DNA of 64,000 bases from NCBI RefSeq assembly GCF_021513275.1, contig NZ_CP090978.1, forward strand, positions 4,216,001 to 4,280,000, given 5' to 3'. This document shows, piece by piece, positions 6,985 through 15,633 of this stretch. Made by a program: the position numbers and the translations under genes. The notes under the pieces are model-generated. The model saw only the letters and a program-made list of their open reading frames with translations. It ran no database searches and had not been told where the DNA came from. Positions within the stretch are counted from its first letter, which is position 1. The number at the start of each line of letters is the position of its first letter. Source of the DNA: Paenibacillus hexagrammi. GTDB lineage: Bacteria > Bacillota > Bacilli > Paenibacillales > NBRC-103111.

Positions 6985-8934
6985 TTATTCCTCTAAAATC
7001 CGCCGGGCGACGATAACCAGATCTTCGATGTCCACTTTTCCGTCATTGTTCATGTCGAATTTCTTATATTGTGACCACTCCGAGTCTTCGGACGTTTTTC
7101 CGTAAGCCGCTGCAACGATCGCAAGATCGCCGATGCTCGTGCTTCCGTTTTCGTTAACATCGCCTGGTGTCGTCTTGATCACCGATAAGCGGAAGGCATT
7201 TAATGCCACATTCAAATTCGCCACCGCCTGATCGATCTCAGCTTGGTTCGCATTGCTATCTGCCGCCACCTCGTCGGCGCGATCGATTGCCTCCTGCAGC
7301 TTCGCTTTCTCGCCAGTTGGATATTGGCCTGCTTGTGTACCTTCAACCGCCGTATCGTGCGCAGCCTGTGCCTCCGCAATAAGAGCATTAAGCTCGGCGC
7401 GATCCACAGTTCCGATCGTGACAGTATGCGTTGCGCCCTGCATCGACCATTCCCTTCCGTCCCCACTCGCAACAGTAACATGGTCTACCCTTATTGTCGA
7501 AGTACCCGACGCATCCACTTTCGACTTCAAATGAACACTCATTAAGTCGCCAGTCGGCACGGAATTGCCAAGATGTACGCCCAGAATGCGCACCTCACCA
7601 GCCGTGTCTTTATGCTGGACGATGACGAACTTCTCCTCGTTGATCGACTTAACCGAATCCAAATCGAATTGATCGGCATCATACGTGATTGTAATATCTT
7701 CAGCACGAACATCACTTGTGCTTTCATTTATACCATACGTCAAGTCAAGCGATTGCCCGGCCAGTGTGCTGGCATCACCTTTCAAATACGATCCTGACAG
7801 CTCATTTGGAGCCGCTGTTACCGTGATCAAAGCCGAGCCTTTTTTACTGCCATCTGCCGTTGACGTTGCCGTGATTGTATACTCTCCCGTTGCCGCATCC
7901 GCCGCTACGTTGACCTGACCGGTATTATCCACCGTCACTTTATGGTTCGTGTCGCTGCTTGACCATGTGACTGTTGTCGGTGCGCCACCCACTGCATCAA
8001 CGGTTGCCGTCAGCTGCTGGCTTCCGCCCTGCACCACGCTTTTGCTGCTTGGGCTTACTGTGACACTGTTCACCGCGGGAGCCGCAGTTACCATGATCAA
8101 TGCCGAGCCTTTTTTACCGCCATCTGCCGTTGACGTTGCCGTGATCGTATACTCTCCCGTCGCCGCATCCGCCGCTACGTTGACCTGACCGGTATTATCC
8201 ACCGTCACTTTATGGTTCGTGTCGCTGCTTGACCAAGTGACTGTTGTCGAAGCGCCACCCACTGCATCAACGGTTGCCGTCAGCTGCTGGCTTCCGCCCT
8301 GCACCACGCTTTTGCTGCTTGGGCTTACAGTGACACTGTTGATTGCTACTGGATCTCCAATTTTAATATCGTTGATCCCTATCCACATTGCTGTCTTGTC
8401 TTGCGGAGTAATCCGCACTTCATCCACATTTTGGAAAATGGATGGAGTTAATCCATTTGAACTGTCAAATACATTTTCCCATTGACTTTGATTTTGTGTC
8501 GTATCTAAGTTTACAGAGCCTGTAGCTTGACCATTGTCATACCCAGTTACAACAATTGGAGTACCTCCAGAATCCGCAACAAAAAACGACTGAAAATTAA
8601 AGTTAATTGACGAATCCTGACTCTTTAACGCAATGAGGGTTTGATTCGAATTATCCGCGTAACCTACTGTGATTACATGTTTTGTATACGGTTTCTCATA
8701 TGTCCAAGTATATTCATCCCCACTTATGATTTGAAGCACAATTCCAGCTATATTATCTGATCCACCTTGACCATCAGTAACCGTACTTCCACTGAAACCA
8801 CTATTGCTTGTAAAAGTAAGGGTTCCTGAACTTGCAAAGGCAGACTTATCGAACCCGCTCCATGCTAGATTTCCTGAAATAATGAGAACCATACAGAATA
8901 GAATAGCTGCTAACTTCTTAATTAAATCAAACAC
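6985..8934 (-). CDS. secreted cohesin- and dockerin-containing protein with two Big_2 domains
   Basis: 649 residues from GTG 8934 behind AAGGGAGGGG; the open frame runs 15 codons further up but lacks a better start. Signal peptide 1-37 (hydrophobic AAILFCMVLIISGNLAW). Unknown beta-rich domain 38-190; two nearly identical Big_2 Ig-like domains 193-372; a cohesin-type domain 376-511 (ELSGSYLKGDASTLAG... LGVHLGNSVPTGDLMSV); a helical FIVAR-like segment 512-585; a type I dockerin 589-649 with two calcium loops (DVNENGSTSIGD and DMNNDGKVDIED). Cohesin and dockerin in one chain suggest self-assembly or bridging at the cell surface rather than a classical cellulosome; no catalytic domain is present. 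It lies apart from the SLH glycosidases. Confidence 0.85.
   Translation of the reverse strand: MFDLIKKLAAILFCMVLIISGNLAWSGFDKSAFASSGTLTFTSNSGFSGSTVTDGQGGSDNIAGIVLQIISGDEYTWTYEKPYTKHVITVGYADNSNQTLIALKSQDSSINFNFQSFFVADSGGTPIVVTGYDNGQATGSVNLDTTQNQSQWENVFDSSNGLTPSIFQNVDEVRITPQDKTAMWIGINDIKIGDPVAINSVTVSPSSKSVVQGGSQQLTATVDAVGGASTTVTWSSSDTNHKVTVDNTGQVNVAADAATGEYTITATSTADGGKKGSALIMVTAAPAVNSVTVSPSSKSVVQGGSQQLTATVDAVGGAPTTVTWSSSDTNHKVTVDNTGQVNVAADAATGEYTITATSTADGSKKGSALITVTAAPNELSGSYLKGDASTLAGQSLDLTYGINESTSDVRAEDITITYDADQFDLDSVKSINEEKFVIVQHKDTAGEVRILGVHLGNSVPTGDLMSVHLKSKVDASGTSTIRVDHVTVASGDGREWSMQGATHTVTIGTVDRAELNALIAEAQAAHDTAVEGTQAGQYPTGEKAKLQEAIDRADEVAADSNANQAEIDQAVANLNVALNAFRLSVIKTTPGDVNENGSTSIGDLAIVAAAYGKTSEDSEWSQYKKFDMNNDGKVDIEDLVIVARRILEE
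7811..8350 (-). repeat. tandem 270-bp repeat (two Big_2 domains)
   Basis: Two direct copies, 7811-8080 and 8081-8350, differ at only about a dozen bases and each encodes one 90-residue Big_2 domain. The near identity at DNA level shows a recent duplication or ongoing homogenisation, and makes copy number here unstable and prone to mis-assembly. Confidence 0.85.
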
Positions 8935-9221
8935 CCATTTTACCCCTCCCTTAACTAACATGTTATGCATACATTGCATTTAGACAAACATAATCGTTGA
9001 TAATCCTGCTTGCGGCGAATGATAGATTATCGTCATCGATCTTTCCGTATAGCAACTTCCTCCCCTCTACCTCCTAAAATCTTACAATAATTATTGTATT
9101 CAATAAATATTCCCAAAGTCCTTTAATCCCCTAATAATGTTACTGGATGATTAACAACTACATATATCCCGCCTTCAATCTCCAATGAACACCATCTATT
9201 TATTCTATTTAAACAAAGTCT

Positions 9222-9248
9222 ATAAGAGAAATAGAAAATCCATATACA
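9222..9248 (+). promoter_or_regulatory. sporulation (sigma-E/sigma-K type) promoter
   Basis: ATA (9222-9224), 16 bp, CATATACA (9241-9248), about 80 bp before the collagen-like gene. It fits ATA-N16-CATANNNT except for the last base. The rest of 8935-9329 is AT-rich with no gene seen; it must also hold the promoter of the divergent cohesin gene. Confidence 0.4.
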
Positions 9249-9329
9249 ACCCTATCAATTTGTCTCAATCAAAGTCTCTTGCTGATTTATATACTATCTA
9301 ATAATCTATTTATAGGATGGTGAATGGGA

Positions 9330-10403
9330 ATGTGTGATTCGCATAAATCAAAAGAACATTGTAAATGCAGAGGTAAAAAAGGAGACCGAGGAGCAAAAGG
9401 GAAAAGAGGACATCAAGGAAAAATGGGGCAGCCAGGACCTCAAGGACCTGCCGGTCCCCCAGGACCGGGATGTATGGAACCTTTACCAATAGCCACTCAA
9501 ATTGTGTATGTAAATAAGGCTGGTAATGATGCGAGTGCCGATGGCAGTGAGTGTCATCCATTTTTGACAGTCACTGCAGCAATGGCATCAATTGTAGATG
9601 CTTCACCAACTAAGCGCTATGAGATTTCCATTGGTCCTGGTACGTATTCAGAGCCTTTCATTCATTTAAAGGCTAATGTTCAATTAGTAGGAGCTAGCAC
9701 ATTACTAACCAGATTGGATATTCCATTCGATATTAATGATCCCTCCTGGAACGGTAATCTCAACGTTGATAATCGTGCCGGTTTTGCAGACCTAGCGTTA
9801 TTAACAGGCCCACTCGATTTCGATTTTAGAGCAAATACATTCACTCCCTCTACAGGCCGTTTATTCTTTGTTAGTGTGAATATCTCACCCACTCCAGTCT
9901 TTACAGGCAACAGTACCTTCCTGAGCCAAATAAATATTCGAGATTGCCAATTGTTCGGTGGATATACTCAAAATGGCGCCAATGTATATATGTTCGCTTC
10001 TTATGTGGGAGGAGTGCCGCTTCCTTTATCACAGCCGACCATTACGATTAATTCGATTGTGCCTTATGATACGCAAGTGCATTTGATTGGTGGTGGAACG
10101 GATGGAGATGTGATCGTAAATGCACCTCCCGGAACAGTTCCAATCGATCCCTTTGATCTGCTCAGTTTTGCAATAAAAGGAAATTTGATAATTAATGGAA
10201 CGAATGCCCGACCAAGGGCAACGGTCGATTCTATTCCTGTACGCGCGAGGGTAATAGGAAGCGCTCTGATAGAACGGTTGAATGATGCCAATGGATTAGG
10301 TTACACTCCAAGTAATCTAGGGGACTGGGTAGCACCTCCTCCAACTACAGTGCAAGAAGCATTAGATAGAATAGCAGCCCAAATCGGCCCTGTTATTCCA
10401 TAG
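9330..10403 (+). CDS. collagen-like protein with C-terminal beta-helix, probable spore surface protein
   Basis: 357 residues from ATG 9330 (GGTG seven bases before; an ATG two codons upstream touches the ribosome site). No signal peptide, as for spore-surface proteins made in the mother cell. N-terminus is Cys/Lys-rich (MCDSHKSKEHCKCRG), then about ten G-x-y collagen triplets (GKKGDRGAKG... GPAGPPGPG, residues 17-48), then from residue 55 a parallel beta-helix of pectin-lyase type starting IVYVNKAGNDASADGSECHPFLTVTAAM, a pattern of phage-tail and exosporium proteins. The C-terminus ends VQEALDRIAAQIGPVIP, a helix common in such fibres. A short collagen stalk with a beta-helix head suggests a spore appendage or adhesin; enzymatic activity is not apparent. 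Confidence 0.75.
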   Translation: MCDSHKSKEHCKCRGKKGDRGAKGKRGHQGKMGQPGPQGPAGPPGPGCMEPLPIATQIVYVNKAGNDASADGSECHPFLTVTAAMASIVDASPTKRYEISIGPGTYSEPFIHLKANVQLVGASTLLTRLDIPFDINDPSWNGNLNVDNRAGFADLALLTGPLDFDFRANTFTPSTGRLFFVSVNISPTPVFTGNSTFLSQINIRDCQLFGGYTQNGANVYMFASYVGGVPLPLSQPTITINSIVPYDTQVHLIGGGTDGDVIVNAPPGTVPIDPFDLLSFAIKGNLIINGTNARPRATVDSIPVRARVIGSALIERLNDANGLGYTPSNLGDWVAPPPTTVQEALDRIAAQIGPVIP

Positions 10404-10419
10404 AAAAACAAAAATACCA

Positions 10420-10460
10420 AAGCCCGAGTCGCTTATAGTCAGCATACACCTCGGGCTTGT
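10420..10460. terminator. bidirectional terminator
   Basis: AAGCCCGAG (10420-10428) pairs with CTCGGGCTT (10450-10458) between the collagen-like gene and the end of the biosynthetic operon, which converge here. Confidence 0.7.
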
Positions 10461-10463
10461 TCA

Positions 10464-11674
10464 TCAATTAATAGGCTTGAAATCCGGAACACTCTCTTGT
10501 CTATTGGCAAAAGCCGTTAAGTGGTTAATCAAATCGTTCGGGTTTATTTTGGAAAGATAGAAGTCCGCCGCTTCTTTTGCTTCGTGAGAAGTTCTTTTGT
10601 AATGCTCCTGGTCCGAGGTCAGCCTTTCCAACGCAGCGAACCACGGAGTCATATCTTGCTCGGGAATGATGGGAATGGGAATGAGTCTATCATCCAATTC
10701 TGACTTATACGTAACGATTGGGTTTACAGGCAGTAAATATTCAGTTTGCAGCTTCGCTTCAGAGGTTCCACCGACATGACTCGCAAGAACGGGAATGCCC
10801 CTAAGCATGCCATCGACGATGACGGCTCCGAATGCTTCCCCCATAAGGAAGGAACGATCAATATTTTCGTCAATTTCATGATTTCGTCGATATCGTTTAC
10901 TCTAGGCAACAAGGTAACATTAGGGTAAGATTCCAGGGTTCGAATATTTTCCGTAGTAGTCGCCCAGGTCGGGATGGCGGCAAATTTATGGTTGGAGAAT
11001 CGTTTAGCCAGCTCCAAAAAGATCGGAAGTCCTTTAATATCAGACGGATTAATCATCGTTATAAAGCCATCGTCAAAGTTATCGTAGTGTTGAAACGGCC
11101 CCTTTCCATGAACAGGAAAAGGGAAGGCGATCGATTCGAAACGCCCCCATTTATATAGATACTCTTTTACATACTCGCTGGAAGCTATGATCCCTGCCGT
11201 CTTCCTTAATAATTCAACGTGCTCGGGATTTGGAGTATAGCATTCAGGTCCGAATGGCAACGCAACCTGGCTATGGGCGAGCTCCACGACTCGATTGGGC
11301 GCAACGTCTAATGCCAGCTTCAACAATTCCGGTACGCGATCTTCAGTTACCAAGACCCAGTCCGGATTAAACTTCTTGGTGAGATCTAGTATGTGTGCGC
11401 TTAGTTGGGAAAATTCTAATATAGAATGAACCGCTACGCCATTTGATTCATAGATTTCAAACCGTTCATTTGAACAGATCTGTATGACTTCCTTGGCATC
11501 TAATGTTTTCTGAAACATTTCCGTATCTCTCAGGCCATTGTCGTTAGGAGCAATCGTGATCACCTTGCATTCATGTCCATGAGCCGCCAGACCCTCCATT
11601 AAAAACCGATTAGCTTTACAAGCACCGCTATAAGGGATAAAGTAACCCATTGCTTGAATCATTAATATCTTCAC
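10464..11674 (-). pseudogene. GT4-family glycosyltransferase, frameshifted
   Basis: Last gene of the biosynthetic operon. The first 290 or so residues (MKILMIQAMGYFIPYSGACK, then a domain with FDDGFITMINPSDIKGLPIF) are a GT-B glycosyltransferase of the GT4 type that moves a sugar from a nucleotide donor. At the five C of 10838-10842 (five G on the coding strand) the frame breaks inside the nucleotide-binding signature: LIVPSLWG continues in the next frame as EAFGAVIVDGMLRGIPVLAS, whose Glu is the usual E-x7-E donor ligand. One G is missing. Everything else is intact, about 402 residues, so this may be a sequence error. Likely acceptor is the operon product; donor could be the nucleotide-heptose made by its neighbours. 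Confidence 0.75.
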
Positions 11675-11680
11675 AGGTTC

Positions 11681-12277
11681 TTAACCTCCTATAGTAGTGA
11701 TTGCTTCCAGCTGCACACGAGTCATCATTTGGCATATTTCTAACGCTATCCCATGACACAGAAGGGAATGGCTGTCTTCAATCACTTGCATGCTGTCACT
11801 CCAAGTCACCACAGGATAATCGGTTATCAAGCTTACTTCACCACCTTGAAATCCACTCAGAGAAGCTGTTTTTGCGCCCACTGATTTCGCATATTTTAGC
11901 GCCTGGATCACATTCGGCGAATTGCCGCTCGCTGAGATGACGAGAACCAAATCATCTGGTTCCAGAAAGGGAACTAGCTGCTCCATAAACACATGCTCAT
12001 AATGAGTATCATTAGCCCAGGCTGTAAGGATCGACATATTATCCGTTAGCGCCATTGCTTTTACACGCTGCAAGTTCTTCGAAATGGTAAGCTTGCTTAG
12101 GTCGCAGGCAAAGTGCGAGGCCGTAGCGGCACTGCCCCCATTCCCCATAATGTATATGGTCCCCCGCCGCTCCCATACCTTAAAGATTTCCTCAGTTAAC
12201 GCCTGAACGATGCCAGGTTCTAAAGAGCTCAATGCATCTGTAACGGTATGGAAATAGGTTTCGATAAAATTACTCAC
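11681..12277 (-). CDS. gmhA: sedoheptulose 7-phosphate isomerase (SIS domain)
   Basis: 198 residues, normal length. Converts D-sedoheptulose 7-phosphate to D-glycero-D-manno-heptose 7-phosphate, the first step to nucleotide-heptose. The signature GNGGSAATASHFACDLSKL near residue 48 and the phosphate-binding ISASGNSPNVIQALKYAK near 115 are diagnostic of GmhA. The start codon overlaps the end of the HAD phosphatase gene (12274), and the kinase and nucleotidyltransferase of the same pathway lie immediately upstream, so the assignment is firm. In Gram-positives such a set serves S-layer glycans or secondary metabolites; here it is embedded in a biosynthetic operon. Confidence 0.9.
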   Translation of the reverse strand: MSNFIETYFHTVTDALSSLEPGIVQALTEEIFKVWERRGTIYIMGNGGSAATASHFACDLSKLTISKNLQRVKAMALTDNMSILTAWANDTHYEHVFMEQLVPFLEPDDLVLVISASGNSPNVIQALKYAKSVGAKTASLSGFQGGEVSLITDYPVVTWSDSMQVIEDSHSLLCHGIALEICQMMTRVQLEAITTIGG

Positions 12278-12838
12278 ACTACCGCCTCCTCCTTCTGAAT
12301 AATATGGTGTACGGCCTCATCTACCGTCTCGCAATAATGATCTGCAAGCTCCAAGCTTCTTACTTGCTGCTCATCCCTTTGGCCGAGTCCGCTTCTCACC
12401 AGAATGCTATAACTTTTCACTTCTTTCGCTGTGATCATATCTGTGAGTGAATCGCCTACAACATAACAATCATGAAGTCTAAGGCGATGCTCGCGTGCCG
12501 CTTGCAGCAGCATGCCGGGTCTGGGCTTTCTGCAGGCACAATGAGCCTCAGGACGGTGTGGACAAACATAGATTTGAGAAATAGATGCCTGATTGCGCTG
12601 AAGGTCACGCTGCATTCGCTCATGAATATCATCAAGGACTTCACGTTCCAGGATGTTTTTACCGACACATGCCTGATTGGTAATGATAAATACAAGCCAA
12701 CCTCTTTCATTCAGAGCCCGAATCCCTTCAATTGCCCCAGGAAGCCACTTGAATTCCTTCCAAGAGGTTACATAACCCTTATCGATATTCTCATTAATGA
12801 CTCCGTCTCGATCTAGAAATACAGCCTGGATTGCTCAC
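12274..12838 (-). CDS. gmhB: D-glycero-D-manno-heptose 1,7-bisphosphate phosphatase (HAD), start broken
   Basis: HAD phosphatase removing the 7-phosphate. The frame holds the catalytic DxD motif (AVFLDRDGVINEN), the second motif FIITNQACVGK, and the GmhB zinc loop (C-x-H ... C-x-C, VCPHRPEAHCACRKPRPGML), then GDSLTDM. About 185 residues. The frame as written has no start codon: TGA at 12835-12837 is followed by GCA ATC CAG GCT, and the first ATG (12615) would lose the catalytic Asp. A GTG at 12836-12838, behind GAGGGAG, would be in frame if the CC at 12826-12832 were one base shorter, giving a normal start V-S-N-Q-A-V-F-L-D. A one-base insertion, real or artefact, is the simplest reading. Confidence 0.75.
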
Positions 12839-13814
12839 CAGCTCCCTCATTGCCCAAAATGATTCTTGTCCCACGGTTATCAAAGCCAAAATCCATCTCT
12901 TGTAACGGAAGCTCATCTCGCAAGCGGGAATGGATGTCCTGCTCGGCATACAGCATTAAGAAACCTCCGCCGCCAGCACCGGCAATCTTCCCACCCAACG
13001 CTCCTGCTTGCAGCGCTGTTTCATACCAGTTATCGATCTGCGGATTGGTTATTCCGTCAGCAAGCTGCTTTTTCCATTGCCATCCTTCATGTAAGATCGA
13101 CCCCAGGGTAGAGTGGCACCCGGTTTCAATCTCTCTTTTGAGCAATGCGCATTGCTCTTTGATCTGCAATAAATAATCCTTTTTCTGCTCCAATTGTTCT
13201 CCTTGCCTTTGCAGGATCGCGGAAGCTGATCTTGTGATACCGGAATAAAAGAGCAGCAGGTTCTTTTGCATGTCCTGCTTTTGGGTTTCCGCGATCTGAA
13301 TGTACTCCGAGACTACGCTTCCATTTTTATGAAAATGGTAGTATCTCAATCCTCCAAGAGCAGCAGCATACTGATCTTGCTTACCGATCGGTTGTTTCAG
13401 CTGTTCGATTTCAATCTCGCACGCTTGCTCCGCCAACTCTTCTGCAGACACATCCTTTCCTTGGTAGGTATATAGTGCGTTCAATAAACCTACTGTAAGG
13501 GCGCCTGATGATCCTAACCCGCTTCCCTCTGCCGGAACATCTGCCAGAATCACGATTTCTACACCGCTGTGAACAGCCGTTTTTTTCAAGGCTTCACGCA
13601 CCAAATCATGCTTGATTTCCTCAACTTGGGTTACTTCCTCAATTTGTGTGGTTACTACCCGGATTCTTCGGTCAAATCTTGGCTTCACCGCCACATAGAT
13701 GTATTTATTGATGGTGGTGCTGATAACAGCCCCTTCAAAGGCCGTATAGAAACCCGGTATGTCGGTTCCACCCCCAGTAAAGCTAATTCGCAGTGGCGTT
13801 TGACTGATAATCAT
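12813..13814 (-). CDS. hddA: D-glycero-alpha-D-manno-heptose 7-phosphate kinase (GHMP family)
   Basis: 333 residues from ATG 13814 (MIISQTPLRISFTGGGTDIP, the standard HddA beginning; the longer open frame to 13850 overlaps the upstream gene). Phosphorylates C1 of heptose 7-phosphate. ATP-binding GHMP motif ADVPAEGSGLGSSGALTVGLL near 90-110, PIGKQDQYAAALGG near 145, and the C-terminal glycine loop LGGKIAGAGGGGFLM. Overlaps hddC upstream by 32 bp and gmhB downstream. HddA with HddC marks the GDP-D-glycero-alpha-D-manno-heptose branch, as known from Aneurinibacillus S-layer glycan synthesis. The last few residues depend on the indel discussed under gmhB. Confidence 0.9.
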   Translation of the reverse strand: MIISQTPLRISFTGGGTDIPGFYTAFEGAVISTTINKYIYVAVKPRFDRRIRVVTTQIEEVTQVEEIKHDLVREALKKTAVHSGVEIVILADVPAEGSGLGSSGALTVGLLNALYTYQGKDVSAEELAEQACEIEIEQLKQPIGKQDQYAAALGGLRYYHFHKNGSVVSEYIQIAETQKQDMQKNLLLFYSGITRSASAILQRQGEQLEQKKDYLLQIKEQCALLKREIETGCHSTLGSILHEGWQWKKQLADGITNPQIDNWYETALQAGALGGKIAGAGGGGFLMLYAEQDIHSRLRDELPLQEMDFGFDNRGTRIILGNEGAGEQSRLYF

Positions 13815-14502
13815 AGCTCCAGCACCTGCTTCCTTTCTCGAGTGATTCAAGAGTACCCATGTCCATAAAAAAACCTTCGATCAAATAACCAGACAGCAGT
13901 CCAATCAGGTGCGGCAGCAGATCATAACCGATATCAGAAGGCTGCTTTGTAATTCGGATATACTTCCACACGGTATCATTAAAGATGTAGATTCCTGCAT
14001 TGGCCAGCTTGCTTCGAGGTACGGCTGGTTTTTCTGTAAACTCCACAACGACTTGCTGCGCGTCCATCTGAACTATACCGCACATCTCCGGATGCTCACT
14101 TTCGAATAGCGAGATCGTTCCCACTAATTGATGCCTATCATGGTAATCAACAAGCTGATTAAGATCGATATCGGTTAAATTATCAGCATAAACAACCAAA
14201 AAGGACGGCTCCCCTTGCAAAAAATGACGATTGGCAGCTAACGTCCCCATACTGCCCAGAAGCTGCTGCTCATAGGCAAAATGAATAGGTAACCCCCAAT
14301 CCTGGGAGTTCACATAGGCGATTACTTGATCGGGCAGATGATGTAAATTGATAATCACTTCTGAGATCCGGGCGGCTTTAAGTTTTTGCAGCCACCAGCC
14401 CAGAAGAGGTACACCTTTGATAAGCACCATACACTTGGGTGTATGCGTTGTAATCGGGTGCAGTCTTGTTCCCAAACCAGCTGCCATTAGAATAGCCTTC
14501 AT
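13783..14502 (-). CDS. hddC: heptose 1-phosphate nucleotidyltransferase
   Basis: 239 residues from ATG 14502, eight bases after AGGAG; the open frame extends 15 codons further without a ribosome site. Sugar-1-phosphate nucleotidyltransferase with the signature GLGTRLHPITTHTPKCM at the N-terminus, VVYADNLTDIDLNQL (metal-binding Asp) near 100, and FTEKP near 155. Makes the activated heptose, GDP-linked by analogy with HddC; the nucleotide cannot be read from sequence. Together with GmhA, HddA and GmhB it completes the pathway from sedoheptulose 7-phosphate. Its product is the presumed donor for one of the glycosyltransferases of this operon. Confidence 0.85.
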   Translation of the reverse strand: MKAILMAAGLGTRLHPITTHTPKCMVLIKGVPLLGWWLQKLKAARISEVIINLHHLPDQVIAYVNSQDWGLPIHFAYEQQLLGSMGTLAANRHFLQGEPSFLVVYADNLTDIDLNQLVDYHDRHQLVGTISLFESEHPEMCGIVQMDAQQVVVEFTEKPAVPRSKLANAGIYIFNDTVWKYIRITKQPSDIGYDLLPHLIGLLSGYLIEGFFMDMGTLESLEKGSRCWSYDYQSNATAN

Positions 14503-14572
14503 ACGTGTTGCTCCTGCACGAATTTCAAATCCTTGTTCATAACCCAATCGGATACATGTTCATAAATAGGGG

Positions 14573-15610
14573 TTAAAGCTTTTTCTCGACGAGAGCCATT
14601 TCCTGTAGATCACTTATCAATTTAGCTATGATTTTCTTATCCTTTGAAAACGAATACTTAATCGCTTGATTTCGAATCGTTAACGCATTGGCTTCAACAT
14701 GTATGAGGCTATCCATCGGTAGTTCCGGGAATTGTTCAAGCTTCAATCCGAGCAAATATTTCATCCTTAGCACCATGCATTTTTTATGTTCGTATAAGAT
14801 ATGAAAGGATCTGACATCACAATAAGGCGTACTCCCAGACAAAATGGATTCCGCATGTTTGATTAACCAGTCATACACACTTAACCCGTAATTTTCATCT
14901 GCCGCATTCTCGAACACGGTATATTTCCGGGAGGTATTGGATGAATGCAAGTAATCTCCCAGCAAGTCCACGATATTACCTATATCCAATCGATACGGGA
15001 CCTTGGTATGCCAATGCGATCTTGGATTAAAGCGCATAAGCTCAATTTGACTCAAGTGATTGTTAAGGTCTGTGCTTGCCGAATGGGCAATATCGAATCG
15101 ACCGTTATTTTGTTCGTCAACGCTTACATACGCTGCTTCGAAATCAGCGAAAGGGATTGGCTTGCATGCATATTGCCCGTTATGGAAAAAATCTGCCCCA
15201 TACAAGATCTTGGCATCAAGATCGTAGCCTATGATAAGAATTTCATGGAACCGATGATATTTTTGATAGTGGTATTCATACAGAGATATATAATAACTGT
15301 TAACTGTAGCATGAAAATACAAATCGTCATCGATACACCGAATGATAAAACCAATCACGTCGGGGAACCATTGCCCTAAGGTTCTTCTCGTTAAACACTG
15401 ATACTCCACCAAAGGCATTACTCTTTGAATATTATCCGGATAGATTAAGAGATCGAGTGCGTAGGGTCTGTTACTGCATTTCAGTTGAATGAAATTGCTA
15501 TAAAACCAAGGGTAAAAATCCTCATACATCGAAAGAATGGCCATCATATTCGTTTGTTGTGGGAATGTTTTCAGGATGGGATCACGGATGGGCAGCATTT
15601 TCTCGGACAT
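14573..15610 (-). CDS. butirosin BtrH-like protein (putative acyl-ACP transferase)
   Basis: 345 residues from ATG 15610 (eight bases after GGAG; ATG 15616 possible). A cysteine-peptidase-like (C39 fold) domain of the BtrH_N type: YALDLLIYPDNIQRVMPL, then IRCIDDDLYFHATVNSYYISLYEYHYQKYHRFHEILIIGYDLD, the conserved block in which ligand-bound sheet residues sit, and a helical C-terminal half. BtrH moves an aminoacyl side chain from an acyl carrier protein to the amine of an aminoglycoside. The operon contains three carrier proteins and a second BtrH-like gene (18104), so acyl transfer to an amino group is the likely task. Catalytic residues are not certain here. Confidence 0.55.
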   Translation of the reverse strand: MSEKMLPIRDPILKTFPQQTNMMAILSMYEDFYPWFYSNFIQLKCSNRPYALDLLIYPDNIQRVMPLVEYQCLTRRTLGQWFPDVIGFIIRCIDDDLYFHATVNSYYISLYEYHYQKYHRFHEILIIGYDLDAKILYGADFFHNGQYACKPIPFADFEAAYVSVDEQNNGRFDIAHSASTDLNNHLSQIELMRFNPRSHWHTKVPYRLDIGNIVDLLGDYLHSSNTSRKYTVFENAADENYGLSVYDWLIKHAESILSGSTPYCDVRSFHILYEHKKCMVLRMKYLLGLKLEQFPELPMDSLIHVEANALTIRNQAIKYSFSKDKKIIAKLISDLQEMALVEKKL

Positions 15611-15633
15611 GGCCATTGCTCCTTTCTCACAAT

